64,000 nucleotides of DNA from Variovorax guangxiensis. GTDB taxonomy: Bacteria > Pseudomonadota > Gammaproteobacteria > Burkholderiales > Burkholderiaceae_C. Of the stretch, positions 52,866 to 61,424 are shown one piece after another. The number at the start of each line of letters is the position of its first letter. Within the stretch, counting starts at the first letter, position 1. The notes beneath the pieces were generated by a model that saw nothing but the letters and a program-made list of their open reading frames with translations, was not told the origin of the DNA and did not search any database. The stretch spans positions 62,001 to 126,000 of the forward strand of contig NZ_RXFT01000014.1 of the NCBI RefSeq assembly GCF_003952165.1, given 5' to 3'. Position numbers and translations under genes: made by a program.

Positions 52866-54581
52866 ATGCACATCCTGCTTGTCGCGAGCGCGTTCAACAG
52901 CCTGACGCAACGGGTTCTCGCCGAACTCCAGGACCAGGGCCACACCGTCGGCGTGGCGCTGGCCCTCGGCAATGACGACGCACTGCGCGAGGCGGTGCGG
53001 GTGCATGCGCCGCAGCTCGTCGTGGCGCCGATGCTGACCACGGCGATCCCGCAAGACATCTGGACCGCCCACACCTGCCTGATCGTGCACCCCGGCCCGC
53101 CCGGCGACCGGGGCCCCTCGTCGCTCGACTGGACACTGCAGGGCGCCGCCGAAAGCTGGGGCGTTACCGTGCTCGAGGCCGTGGCCGAGATGGACGCGGG
53201 CGACGTCTGGGCCTGGTCGCCGCTGAAGCTGCCGCCGCTGGCCGGCAAGAGTGACCTGTACCGCGGCGAGGTGGCCGACGCGGCGCTCGACGCCGTGCTG
53301 CTCGCCGTCGAGCGCTTCGCATCGGGCAGGCACAAGCCGCAGAAGCAGGAGGCCGCCGCGCTCGCCGCCGGCTGGCGGCCCTTCATGAAGCAGGAAGAGC
53401 GGCGCATCGACTGGACCTCCGACCCGACCGAAGCGGTGCTGCGCAAGCTGCGCGCGGCCGATTCGCAGCCCGGCGTGCTCGACGAACTGCTGGGTGCGCG
53501 CTGGTACCTGCACGGCGGCCATCCCGAGGACGAGCTGCGCGGCAGCCGCCCCGGCGAGCTGATCGCCACCCGCGCCGGCGCCATCTGCCGCGCCACCGTC
53601 GACGGCGCGGTGTGGATCCAGCAGCTGCGTCCCTGGCGCGAGCCCGGCTCGCGCCTGCCCAGCTACAAGCTGCCGGCCGTCGAGGCGCTGGGCGACCTGC
53701 TGCCCTCCGAAGTGCCCGAGGTGCCGGCGCCGCTGCAGTTGCCGGCGGGCCGTCGTACCTTCTCAGACATTCGCTACAGCGAGCAGGGCGCGGTGGGCGT
53801 TCTGAACTTCAGCTTTCCGGGCGGCGCGATGAGCACCGCGCAATGCCGGCGTCTGCTGGAGGCCTACTGCTTCGCCTGCACCCGGCCGACCTCCGTGCTG
53901 GTGCTGGGCGGCGTGCGCGACTTCTTTTCCAACGGTATCCACCTCAACGTGATCGAGGCGGCAGAGGACCCGGCCGAGGAGTCTTGGGCCAACATCCACG
54001 CGATGAACGACCTCGTCGAGGCGGTGCTCACCACCACCGACCGGCTCACCGTGTCGGCGCTCGGCGGCAACGCGGCGGCCGGTGGCGTGATGCTCGCGCT
54101 GGCGGCCGACGAGGTCTGGTGCCGCGACGGCGCCGTGCTCAACCCGCACTACAGGCTGATGGGCCTGCACGGCTCGGAATACTGGACCTACGTCCTCCCG
54201 CGCCGCGTGGGCGAGAGCGAGGCGTTGCGGCTCACGCAGTCGGCCCTGCCGGTGAGCGCGAAGCGCGCGGTCGAACTCGGCATGGCGCAGCGCGTGCTGC
54301 AGGCCGCGCCCGAGGAGCTGGGCGCCGAAGTGGCCCGGCTGGCTGCGGAACTGGCCGCTTCGCAGGAGCTGGCCGATCGCATCGCGCGGAAGAAAGCGAT
54401 GCGCGAGCAGGACGAGTCGATCAAGCCGCTGCAGCGCTACCGCGACGAGGAGTTGACCCACATGCGCCGCAACTTCTTCGACGCGCGAGAGCCGCATGCG
54501 GGTCTCAGGTCGGCATTCGTGCGCAAGGAAAAGGCGTTGCACACGCCGCCGCACGTGGCGCGGCTGGGCCTGGCGGACTGA
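52866..54581 (+). CDS. hypX: HypX/HoxX-like hydrogenase maturation protein
   Basis: A 571-residue two-domain protein. The N-terminal half is a formyltransferase-like domain (MHILLVASAFNSLTQRVLAE; HPGPPGDRGPSSLDW at 75-89). The C-terminal half, from about 300, is an enoyl-CoA hydratase fold (GGVRDFFSNGIHLNVIE). HypX makes the CO ligand of [NiFe] hydrogenase from formyl-tetrahydrofolate, so that enzymes can mature in air. No hydrogenase or other hyp gene is in this window. Confidence 0.88.
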   Translation: MHILLVASAFNSLTQRVLAELQDQGHTVGVALALGNDDALREAVRVHAPQLVVAPMLTTAIPQDIWTAHTCLIVHPGPPGDRGPSSLDWTLQGAAESWGVTVLEAVAEMDAGDVWAWSPLKLPPLAGKSDLYRGEVADAALDAVLLAVERFASGRHKPQKQEAAALAAGWRPFMKQEERRIDWTSDPTEAVLRKLRAADSQPGVLDELLGARWYLHGGHPEDELRGSRPGELIATRAGAICRATVDGAVWIQQLRPWREPGSRLPSYKLPAVEALGDLLPSEVPEVPAPLQLPAGRRTFSDIRYSEQGAVGVLNFSFPGGAMSTAQCRRLLEAYCFACTRPTSVLVLGGVRDFFSNGIHLNVIEAAEDPAEESWANIHAMNDLVEAVLTTTDRLTVSALGGNAAAGGVMLALAADEVWCRDGAVLNPHYRLMGLHGSEYWTYVLPRRVGESEALRLTQSALPVSAKRAVELGMAQRVLQAAPEELGAEVARLAAELAASQELADRIARKKAMREQDESIKPLQRYRDEELTHMRRNFFDAREPHAGLRSAFVRKEKALHTPPHVARLGLAD

Positions 54582-54596
54582 GCCTGCCGGGCCTGT

Positions 54597-54803
54597 TCAC
54601 TGGCTGTCGGGAATCACCGCATCGGCTGCCGCGCCCACGGCCTTGCCCGTGATGCGCGCCGTGCCGATGGCCGCGTCGGCAGCCAGCCCGACAGCGCAGG
54701 CGCCCACGCTCACCGCCGTGCTGGCCACCGTCACCACCGCGCAGCCGCCCAGCAGGGACGAAAGCGATGCAAGCAGAAGGGCTCGGCGCAGCAGTGCTGT
54801 CAT
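54597..54803 (-). CDS. Small Ala/Val-rich lipoprotein
   Basis: A 68-residue protein: a signal sequence ending LLGGC (lipobox), then a low-complexity chain of Ala, Val and Thr (VVTVASTAVSVGACAVGL) with a short tail. The function is unknown. It converges with hypX and is 28 bp downstream of metG on the same strand. Confidence 0.65.
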   Translation of the reverse strand: MTALLRRALLLASLSSLLGGCAVVTVASTAVSVGACAVGLAADAAIGTARITGKAVGAAADAVIPDSQ

Positions 54804-54831
54804 GGCGGTTCCTTTTCCTGAATGAAGCCGG

Positions 54832-56928
54832 TCAGCGAACCCGCATGCCCGGCGTCGCGCCCGGCCAGGGTTCGAGCACGTGGATGCCGGGGTGGGCCTT
54901 CTCGTCGCCATGGCTGGCGGCCAGCACCATGCCCTCGCTCACGCCGAACTTCATCTTGCGCGGCGCGAGGTTGGCGACCAGCACGGTGAGCTTGCCCACC
55001 AGCTGCTCGGGCTGGTAGGCCGAGGCGATGCCGCTGAACACGTTGCGGGTCTTGCCCTCGCCGGCGTCCAGCGTCAGGCGCAGCAGCTTGGTCGAGCCCT
55101 CGACCTTCTCGCAGGCCACGATCCTTGCGATGCGCAGGTCGATCTTCGCGAAGTCGTCGATGGTGATGGTGGGCGCGATGGCTTCGCCGCCCGGCAGCTC
55201 GGTGGCCTGCGCTGCGGCGGGGGCAGCGGCAGCAGGTTCGGGCGCGTCGAACAGCTTGTCGACCAGCTTGGCGTCGGCGCGCTGCATCAGGTGCTTGTAT
55301 TCGCCGATGGCGTGGCCCGCGGGCAGCGGCTGCGCGGCGTCGGCCCAGGTCAGCGGCGAGATCTTCAGGAAGGCCTCGACGTTCAGCGCCAGCGCCGGCA
55401 GCACCGGCTTCAGGTACAGCGTGAGCAGGCGGAAGGCCTCGATGCACACGGTGCACACGTCGTGCAGGCGCGCCTCGGCGCCTTCCTTCTTGGCCAGCTC
55501 CCAGGGCTTGTTCTGGTCGACGTACTCGTTGACCTTGTCGGCCAGCGCCATCACCTCGCGCAGCGCCCGGGCGTAGTCGCGGCCGTCGTAGAGCGAATGC
55601 AGCTGCGCCGCCGCGTCGCGCAGCGTGAACAGCAGCGCGTCGCCGTCGGCCGAGACCTCGCCCAGCTTGCCGCCGAAGCGCTTGCCGATGAAACCCGCCG
55701 CGCGGCTGGCGATGTTGATGTACTTGCCCACGAGGTCGCTGTTGACGCGCGCGACGAAGTCCTCGGGGTTGAAGTCGATGTCCTCGTTGCGGCCGTTGAG
55801 CTTGGCGGCGATGTAGTAGCGCAGCCATTCGGGGTCCAGGCCGATGGCCAGGTACTTCATCGGGTCGATGCCGGTGCCGCGGCTCTTGCTCATCTTCTCG
55901 CCGCTCACCGTCAGGTGGCCGTGCACGTACACCGCGTCGGGCGCCTTGCGGCCGCTGAAGTGCAGCATCGCGGGCCAGAAGAGCGTATGGAAGGTGATGA
56001 TGTCCTTGCCGATGAAGTGCACCTGCTCCAGGTCGGGGTCGGCCATGTACTCGGTGTACGAGATGCCGTCGCCGCCCAGCTCGATGCAGCGCTTGTCCAG
56101 CAGGTTCTTCAGCGAGGCCAGGTAGCCCACGGGGGCGTCGAGCCACACGTAGAAGTACTTGCCGGGAGCGTCGGGAATCTCGATGCCGAAGTAGGGCGCG
56201 TCGCGGCTGATGTCCCAGTCGCCGAGGCCGCCCTTGCCCTCGTCGTCCTTGTAGAGCCACTCGCGGATCTTGTTCTGCACCTCGGGCTGCACGTGGCCGG
56301 CGGCGGCGGTCCATTCCTTCAGGTAGGCCTCGCAGCGCGGGTCCGACAGCTTGAAGAAGAAATGCTCGGAGCTGCGCAGCTCCGGCTTGGCGCCCGAGAG
56401 GGCCGAGTAGGGGTTGATCAGCTCGGTGGGCGCGTACACCGCGCCGCACACCTCGCAGTTGTCGCCGTACTGGTCCTTCGAATGGCAGTTGGGGCACTCG
56501 CCCTTGATGAAGCGGTCGGCCAGGAACATGCCCTTTTCGGGGTCGTAGAACTGCTCGACGCTCCTGGTGCTGATGAGGCCGGCGGCGCGCAGGTCGCGGT
56601 AGATGTCCTGCGCGAGCTGATGGTTCTCGGGCGCGTCGGTCGAGTGCCAGTTGTCGAAGGAGATGTAGTAGCCGTCGAGGTAGGGCTTGCGGCCCGCGGC
56701 GATCTCGGCCACGAAGGCCTGCGGCGTCACGCCGGCCTTGTCGGCCGCGATGGTGATGGCCGCGCCGTGGGCGTCGTCGGCGCACACGAAGTTGACGTCG
56801 GCGCCGTTCATTCGCTGGTTCCGCACCCAGATGTCGGCCTGGATGTACTCCATCATGTGGCCGATGTGGAACTTGCCGTTGGCGTATGGCAGGGCGGTGG
56901 TGACGAAGAGCTTGCGCGGGGCGGACAT
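54832..56928 (-). CDS. metG: Methionyl-tRNA synthetase
   Basis: A 698-residue class I synthetase. HIGH is seen as KFHIGHMMEY, the zinc knuckles as CPNCHSKDQYGDNCEVC, and KMSKS as GEKMSKSRGTG. A C-terminal EMAP/OB tRNA-binding domain (ITIDDFAKIDLRIARIVACE) supports dimerisation and tRNA binding. The start at 56928 (MSAPRKLFVTTALPYANG) is the family start; the frame stays open far upstream but has no other support. Confidence 0.97.
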   Translation of the reverse strand: MSAPRKLFVTTALPYANGKFHIGHMMEYIQADIWVRNQRMNGADVNFVCADDAHGAAITIAADKAGVTPQAFVAEIAAGRKPYLDGYYISFDNWHSTDAPENHQLAQDIYRDLRAAGLISTRSVEQFYDPEKGMFLADRFIKGECPNCHSKDQYGDNCEVCGAVYAPTELINPYSALSGAKPELRSSEHFFFKLSDPRCEAYLKEWTAAAGHVQPEVQNKIREWLYKDDEGKGGLGDWDISRDAPYFGIEIPDAPGKYFYVWLDAPVGYLASLKNLLDKRCIELGGDGISYTEYMADPDLEQVHFIGKDIITFHTLFWPAMLHFSGRKAPDAVYVHGHLTVSGEKMSKSRGTGIDPMKYLAIGLDPEWLRYYIAAKLNGRNEDIDFNPEDFVARVNSDLVGKYINIASRAAGFIGKRFGGKLGEVSADGDALLFTLRDAAAQLHSLYDGRDYARALREVMALADKVNEYVDQNKPWELAKKEGAEARLHDVCTVCIEAFRLLTLYLKPVLPALALNVEAFLKISPLTWADAAQPLPAGHAIGEYKHLMQRADAKLVDKLFDAPEPAAAAPAAAQATELPGGEAIAPTITIDDFAKIDLRIARIVACEKVEGSTKLLRLTLDAGEGKTRNVFSGIASAYQPEQLVGKLTVLVANLAPRKMKFGVSEGMVLAASHGDEKAHPGIHVLEPWPGATPGMRVR

Positions 56929-57294
56929 CGGGGAGGGCGCTTTCGGGAGTGGCTGACGGGGAACCTGGCATTTTAGGTTGCATGGCTGCCGGGGGCGTCC
57001 GATGGCGCCATCGACCCCACGCCGCACGCCATCGACTTCACCGCCTGTATCGCCGCTCTCTTGGCAGGTTCGGCGAGCTCGCCCCTGGCGCCTTGGCAGT
57101 TGCCTTCCAGCGAAGGAGCGCCGAGCGTCGGGCCGGACTCTTCGTGGCCGTGGGCGCCTGCCGGCGAGGCAGCAACGGCGAAGGGCCTCAAAGGTGGCCT
57201 CAACGTGGGGGCACTCGACGAGCCGCTGTCGCGCGGGCGACGTATGCTCCAGCCCCCGACCCAGAAAGCGCAGACAGAAAGCGAGACGAAGCCG
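56929..57294. other. Intergenic region between metG and isocitrate dehydrogenase
   Basis: 366 bp without a convincing gene. Frames are open on both strands (one is in frame with the dehydrogenase, one runs backwards over it), but neither has a recognisable domain. It must hold the two divergent promoters. Small GC palindromes such as GCCTGCCGGCGAGGC (57157-57171) are present. I see no riboswitch. Confidence 0.6.
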
Positions 57295-58329
57295 ATGACC
57301 ACCACCTCCATTCCCGCAACCCTCATCCCCGGCGACGGCATCGGCCCCGAGATCGTCGACGCCACGCTGGCCGCGCTCGACGCGCTGAAGGCGCCCTTCG
57401 CCTGGGACACGCAGATCGCCGGCCTGGGCGGCGTCAAGGCTTCGGGCGACCCGCTGCCGCAGGCCACGCTCGACAGCATCCGCAAGACCCGCCTCGCCCT
57501 GAAGGGCCCGCTGGAGACCCCCTCGGGCGGCGGCTACCGCTCGTCGAACGTGCGGCTGCGCGAGGAATTCCAGCTGTACGCCAACCTGCGCCCCGCGCGC
57601 ACCATCATTCCCGGCGGCCGCTTCGACAAGATCGACCTCGTGGTCGTGCGCGAGAACCTCGAAGGCCTGTACATCGGCCACGAGCACTACGTGCCCATCG
57701 ACGGCGACCCGCACGCCGTGGCCATGGCCACCGGCATCAACACCCGCCAGGGCAGCCGCCGCCTGCTCGAATACGCCTTCGACACGGCCGTGGCCACCGG
57801 CCGCAAGAAGGTCACGCTGGTGCACAAGGCCAACATCATGAAGGCGCTCACGGGCATCTTCCTGGAGACCGGCCTGGACCTCTACGAGAAGAAGTACAAG
57901 GGCAAGTTCGAACTCGACACGGTCATCATCGACGCCTGCGCGATGAAGCTGGTGCTCAACCCCTGGCAGTTCGACATGCTGGTCACGACCAACCTGTTCG
58001 GCGACATCCTCTCCGACCTCGTGGCCGGGCTGGTCGGCGGCCTGGGCATGGCGCCCGGCGCCAACATCGGCACCGATGCGGCGATCTTCGAGGCCGTGCA
58101 CGGCTCCGCCCCCGACATCGCGGGCAAGGGCATCGCCAACCCCACGGCCTTGCTGCTCGCCGCAGCGCTGATGCTCGACCACGTGAAGCTGCCCGAACTG
58201 GCCACGCGCCTGCGCACCGCCATCGACGAGACGCTGAACATCGACAAGGTGCGCACCGGCGACCTGGGCGGCACGGCCGGCACCGAGGCGTTCACGAAGG
58301 CGCTGGTCAGCCGCATCAACGGCGCTTGA
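57295..58329 (+). CDS. NAD-type isocitrate dehydrogenase
   Basis: A 344-residue beta-decarboxylating dehydrogenase. IPGDGIGPEIVDATLAAL, SGGGYRSSNVRLREEFQLYA and RENLEGLYIGHEHYV bind isocitrate and metal. NLFGDILSDLVAGLVGGLGM is the family signature. The cofactor segment HGSAPDIAGKGIANPTA has Asp where NADP enzymes have Lys/Tyr, so NAD is expected. A homoisocitrate-type activity cannot be excluded. The ATG at 57295 fits the family start. Confidence 0.88.
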   Translation: MTTTSIPATLIPGDGIGPEIVDATLAALDALKAPFAWDTQIAGLGGVKASGDPLPQATLDSIRKTRLALKGPLETPSGGGYRSSNVRLREEFQLYANLRPARTIIPGGRFDKIDLVVVRENLEGLYIGHEHYVPIDGDPHAVAMATGINTRQGSRRLLEYAFDTAVATGRKKVTLVHKANIMKALTGIFLETGLDLYEKKYKGKFELDTVIIDACAMKLVLNPWQFDMLVTTNLFGDILSDLVAGLVGGLGMAPGANIGTDAAIFEAVHGSAPDIAGKGIANPTALLLAAALMLDHVKLPELATRLRTAIDETLNIDKVRTGDLGGTAGTEAFTKALVSRINGA

Positions 58330-58365
58330 GCCCCGCTGCGGCCGCGTTTTCTTTTCCGAGCCCCC

Positions 58366-59055
58366 ATGTCATCGACAACCCTTCCAGTCCTCTCCCTGGT
58401 CGAAACCCGCGTGCTCGGCGTGCTCGCCGAAAAGCAGCGCACCGTGCCCGACAGCTACCCGCTCACGCTCAACTCGCTGGTGTCGGGCTGCAACCAGAAG
58501 ACCAGCCGCAACCCGGTGCTCGAACTCACCGAGTCGCAGGTGCAGGCCGCCGTCGACAGCCTCCGGGGCTACAGCCTCGTGGCCGAGACCAGCGGCGGGC
58601 GGGCCTTCCGCTACGAGCACAACGTCGACCGCGTGCTGCGCATCCCGTCGCAGTCGGTGATCCTGCTGACCGTGCTGATGCTGCGCGGCCCGCAGACGGC
58701 GGGCGAGCTGCGCATCGCCTGCGACCGCATGCACAACTTCGCGGACATCTCGTCGGTGGAGGGCTTCCTCGACGAACTCGCCGAGCGCCCGGCCGGCGCG
58801 CTGGTGGTGAAGCTGCCGCGCCTGCCCGGCGCGCGCGAGAGCCGCTGGGCGCATCTGCTGAGTGGTCCGCCGCCCGAGGAAAGCATGCGACCCGCCGGTG
58901 TGTCGTCCGATTCGGGGCAGGCGTCGCACGACGTGTCGCTGGGCGAAGTCGCGGCGCTCAAGGCCAACGTGGCGCGGCTGGAAGCCGAGGTGGCGTCGCT
59001 GAAGGCGCTGCTGGGGCGGGTGTGCTCGGAGCTGGGGATTTCGGAGGCGGGGTGA
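58366..59055 (+). CDS. DUF480 family protein (YceH)
   Basis: A 229-residue protein of tandem winged-helix domains. LVETRVLGVLAEKQRTVPD and SYPLTLNSLVSGCNQKTSRN, then VILLTVLMLRGPQTAGELR, are the YceH signature. A C-terminal coiled coil follows (VARLEAEVASLKALLGRV). The function is unknown. Confidence 0.9.
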   Translation: MSSTTLPVLSLVETRVLGVLAEKQRTVPDSYPLTLNSLVSGCNQKTSRNPVLELTESQVQAAVDSLRGYSLVAETSGGRAFRYEHNVDRVLRIPSQSVILLTVLMLRGPQTAGELRIACDRMHNFADISSVEGFLDELAERPAGALVVKLPRLPGARESRWAHLLSGPPPEESMRPAGVSSDSGQASHDVSLGEVAALKANVARLEAEVASLKALLGRVCSELGISEAG

Positions 59056-59173
59056 CGGGCCCCTGAGCGCCTCATGAGCGCCTTCTGATCGCGCCATTTC
59101 ACACGGGCTTCACGCAGCCCGCACACCCGGTGTCTAACTTCGGCCTCCATTGCGAACACCCCTGGAGCCCTGC

Positions 59174-59680
59174 ATGGACAACGGACACACCGTCGCGTGG
59201 CGCGACCACATGCCCTTCGACGACATCACGCGCCGCGCGCTCGCGTGGCTCGCGGCACTGGCCGGCATCGCGAGCCTGTATGCCTTCTTCTGGTGGGCCG
59301 CCTCGGCCACCGGTTTCTTCCTCTTCGACGGCTATCGCCACACCTGGCGGAGCCTGGGCACGGCGATCGTGTTCCGCGACATGGACACGGTCTACTACCT
59401 GCTGAGCTGGGTCTTTTCCGTCTTCGGCGGCTTCTATGGCTGGATCGCGCTCGTCGGCTTTGCCGCGACGCATCGACGTGGGTGGGATGCGGTGGCGCCG
59501 TGGATCAAAACCGGCTGCGCCGTCGGCGTGGCCGCCGGACTGGCCTTCGAGCCGGGACGACTGCTGGCGCTGCTGCCCATGGTCTGCGCGGTGACCCTGC
59601 TGCTGCGCTCGATGCTGATGCCGTCCGCCGACGCGCGCCGCGTGGAATTCAGCTCCCGGACACCGGCACGTCCAGGCTGA
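59174..59680 (+). CDS. Hypothetical inner-membrane protein
   Basis: A 168-residue protein with about four hydrophobic segments (ALAWLAALAGIASLYAFFWW; YLLSWVFSVFGGFYGWIALV; TGCAVGVAAGLAF; LLALLPMVCAVTLLL). I do not recognise the family. The start at 59174 (MDNGHTVAWRDHM) is the most probable. Its 3' end overlaps the 3' end of the convergent Lrp gene by 32 bp. Confidence 0.6.
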   Translation: MDNGHTVAWRDHMPFDDITRRALAWLAALAGIASLYAFFWWAASATGFFLFDGYRHTWRSLGTAIVFRDMDTVYYLLSWVFSVFGGFYGWIALVGFAATHRRGWDAVAPWIKTGCAVGVAAGLAFEPGRLLALLPMVCAVTLLLRSMLMPSADARRVEFSSRTPARPG

Positions 59681-60119
59681 GCTTCACCGGGTCCATCGTG
59701 ACCAGCGTTCGGAAGCGCTTGACGTTGTTGCTCTGGAAGAAAAGCTGCCGCGTGAGCGCCGTGTACTGCGCCATGTCACGCACCACGAAGACCAGGATGA
59801 AGTCCCACTCTCCGGTGACGTAGTAGCACTGCTGCACCTGCGGGCAGTCTTTGAAGCTCTTCTTCATCGCGTCCAGCCGCTCGATCTGCTCGCTTTCGGC
59901 TTCGACCTCGGCCACGATGGTCAGCGGATGGCCCAGCGCGGCGGGCGACAACACCGCGCCGTAGCGCTGGATGACCCCCTCGTCGCGCATGCGCTTGAGC
60001 CTTCGGTTCACCGCCGCCGTCGACAGGTGCACGCGCTCGCCCAGTTCGCTCTGGGGCATGCGGCTGTCGGCCTGGATCAGCTCCAGCAGGCGAAGATCGA
60101 GGGCGTCTAGCGGGGTCAT
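59649..60119 (-). CDS. Lrp/AsnC family regulator
   Basis: A 156-residue regulator. The winged helix (about 5-65: LDLRLLELIQADSRMPQSEL, STAAVNRRLKRMRDEGVI) is followed by a RAM domain (CYYVTGEWDFILVFVVRDM). It is divergent from an M20 hydrolase and diaminopropionate ammonia-lyase, so it probably senses the amino acid that they degrade. Confidence 0.93.
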   Translation of the reverse strand: MTPLDALDLRLLELIQADSRMPQSELGERVHLSTAAVNRRLKRMRDEGVIQRYGAVLSPAALGHPLTIVAEVEAESEQIERLDAMKKSFKDCPQVQQCYYVTGEWDFILVFVVRDMAQYTALTRQLFFQSNNVKRFRTLVTMDPVKLSLDVPVSGS

Positions 60120-60146
60120 GGGTGCCTGGTCGGATGCTGGGTGCGC

Positions 60147-60179
60147 GCAAAAACGTTGCGTCGGAAGCCTCGATTTTGC
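60147..60179. promoter_or_regulatory. Candidate operator between Lrp gene and M20 hydrolase
   Basis: GCAAAAACG (60147-60155) and CGATTTTGC (60171-60179) are inverted with one mismatch and a 15-base spacer, in the divergent promoter region. This could be the site of the adjacent Lrp-type regulator. Confidence 0.35.
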
Positions 60180-60215
60180 GTACCTGTCTCGCGCCATTGT
60201 CAATAGCATCCCGCC

Positions 60216-61403
60216 ATGAACCTCCACGACGCACCCCTGCGCGACACGCTCACCGGCTGGCGCCGCGCGCTGCACGCGATTCCCGAGACCGGCTTCGAGG
60301 AGGCGAAGACATCCGCCTTCGTCATCCGCGTGCTGAAGGCGCTGGGCCTGGAGGTGCACACCGGCATCGGCGGCACTGGCCTCGTGGCCAACCTGAAGGT
60401 GGGCAGCGGCAAGGGCACGATCGGCCTGCGCGCCGAGATGGACGCGCTCAACATCACCGAGCTGCCCGCCGACCGCGCCTACGCCTCCACCACGCCCGGC
60501 AAGATGCACGCCTGCGGCCATGACGGCCACATGTCGATCATCCTCGGCGCGGCGCAGCTGCTGAGCGAGCGGCGCGACTTCGACGGCACCGTGCGCTTCA
60601 TCTTCCAGCCAGCCGAGGAGCACGGCCGCGGCGCGAAGGCCATGATGGACGACGGCCTGTTCCAGCGCTTCCCGGTCGACGAGATCTACGGCCTGCACAA
60701 CATGCCCGGCATGCGCGCCGGCACCTTCGCCACGCGCGCGGGCGGCCTCATGGCCAGCGAGGACAACTTCGTGATCCACGTGAAGGGCCTGGGCACGCAC
60801 GCCGCGCGGCCGCACATGGGCATCGACCCCATCGTGATCGGCGCGCAGATCGTGCTGGCGCTTCAGACCATCGTCTCGCGCACGCTCGACCCCAGCGCGC
60901 AGGCGGTGGTCTCGTGCACCGAGTTCATCACCGACGGCATCCGCAACGCGATTCCGTCGAACGTCGTCATCAAGGGCGACACGCGCAGCTACGACCCCGA
61001 GGTGCAGCGCATGCTGGCCGCGCGCATGCGCGAGATCAGCGAGGGCATCTGCCGCATGCACGGTGCCGGCTGCGAGTTCAGCTACACGCACGAGTTCGCG
61101 CCCACGGTGAACTGGGCCGGGTGCGTGCCCACGGCGGTGGCCGCCGCCACGGCCGTGGTGGGCGCGGAGAACGTGAACGCCGACGTGGCGCCGATGATGA
61201 TCTCGGAGGACTTCGGCGCCTTCCTGCAGGCCGTGCCCGGCGCCTTCGTGTTTCTGGGCAACGGCGTCGAGGGCGAGCCCGGCGGCACGCCGCTGCACAA
61301 CGGCAGCTACGACTTCAACGATGAGGTGCTCTCCACGGGCGCCCGCTATTTCGCGGAGATCGTCCGCATGCGCCTGCCCGCGCAGGGCCACACCACCAAC
61401 TGA
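60216..61403 (+). CDS. M20 family amidohydrolase
   Basis: A 395-residue metallo-amidohydrolase of the hippurate hydrolase/IAA-amino acid hydrolase type. Metal-binding motifs MHACGHDGHMS, IFQPAEEHGRGA and the later MMISEDFGAFLQAVPGAFVF are intact. It removes N-acyl groups from amino acids. It is 21 bp before diaminopropionate ammonia-lyase, so an N-acylated diaminopropionate or similar substrate is plausible. Confidence 0.9.
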   Translation: MNLHDAPLRDTLTGWRRALHAIPETGFEEAKTSAFVIRVLKALGLEVHTGIGGTGLVANLKVGSGKGTIGLRAEMDALNITELPADRAYASTTPGKMHACGHDGHMSIILGAAQLLSERRDFDGTVRFIFQPAEEHGRGAKAMMDDGLFQRFPVDEIYGLHNMPGMRAGTFATRAGGLMASEDNFVIHVKGLGTHAARPHMGIDPIVIGAQIVLALQTIVSRTLDPSAQAVVSCTEFITDGIRNAIPSNVVIKGDTRSYDPEVQRMLAARMREISEGICRMHGAGCEFSYTHEFAPTVNWAGCVPTAVAAATAVVGAENVNADVAPMMISEDFGAFLQAVPGAFVFLGNGVEGEPGGTPLHNGSYDFNDEVLSTGARYFAEIVRMRLPAQGHTTN

Positions 61404-61424
61404 TTGATTGATTGAGCGAACGAC

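Noticed and set aside
54880..56976. Plus-strand frame of 698 codons opposite metG
   Set aside because: Antisense shadow with no domain; metG has all synthetase motifs on the other strand.
56973..57485. Possible gene between metG and isocitrate dehydrogenase on the minus strand
   Set aside because: The frame runs backward into the coding part of the dehydrogenase, has no recognisable domain, and has no supported start.
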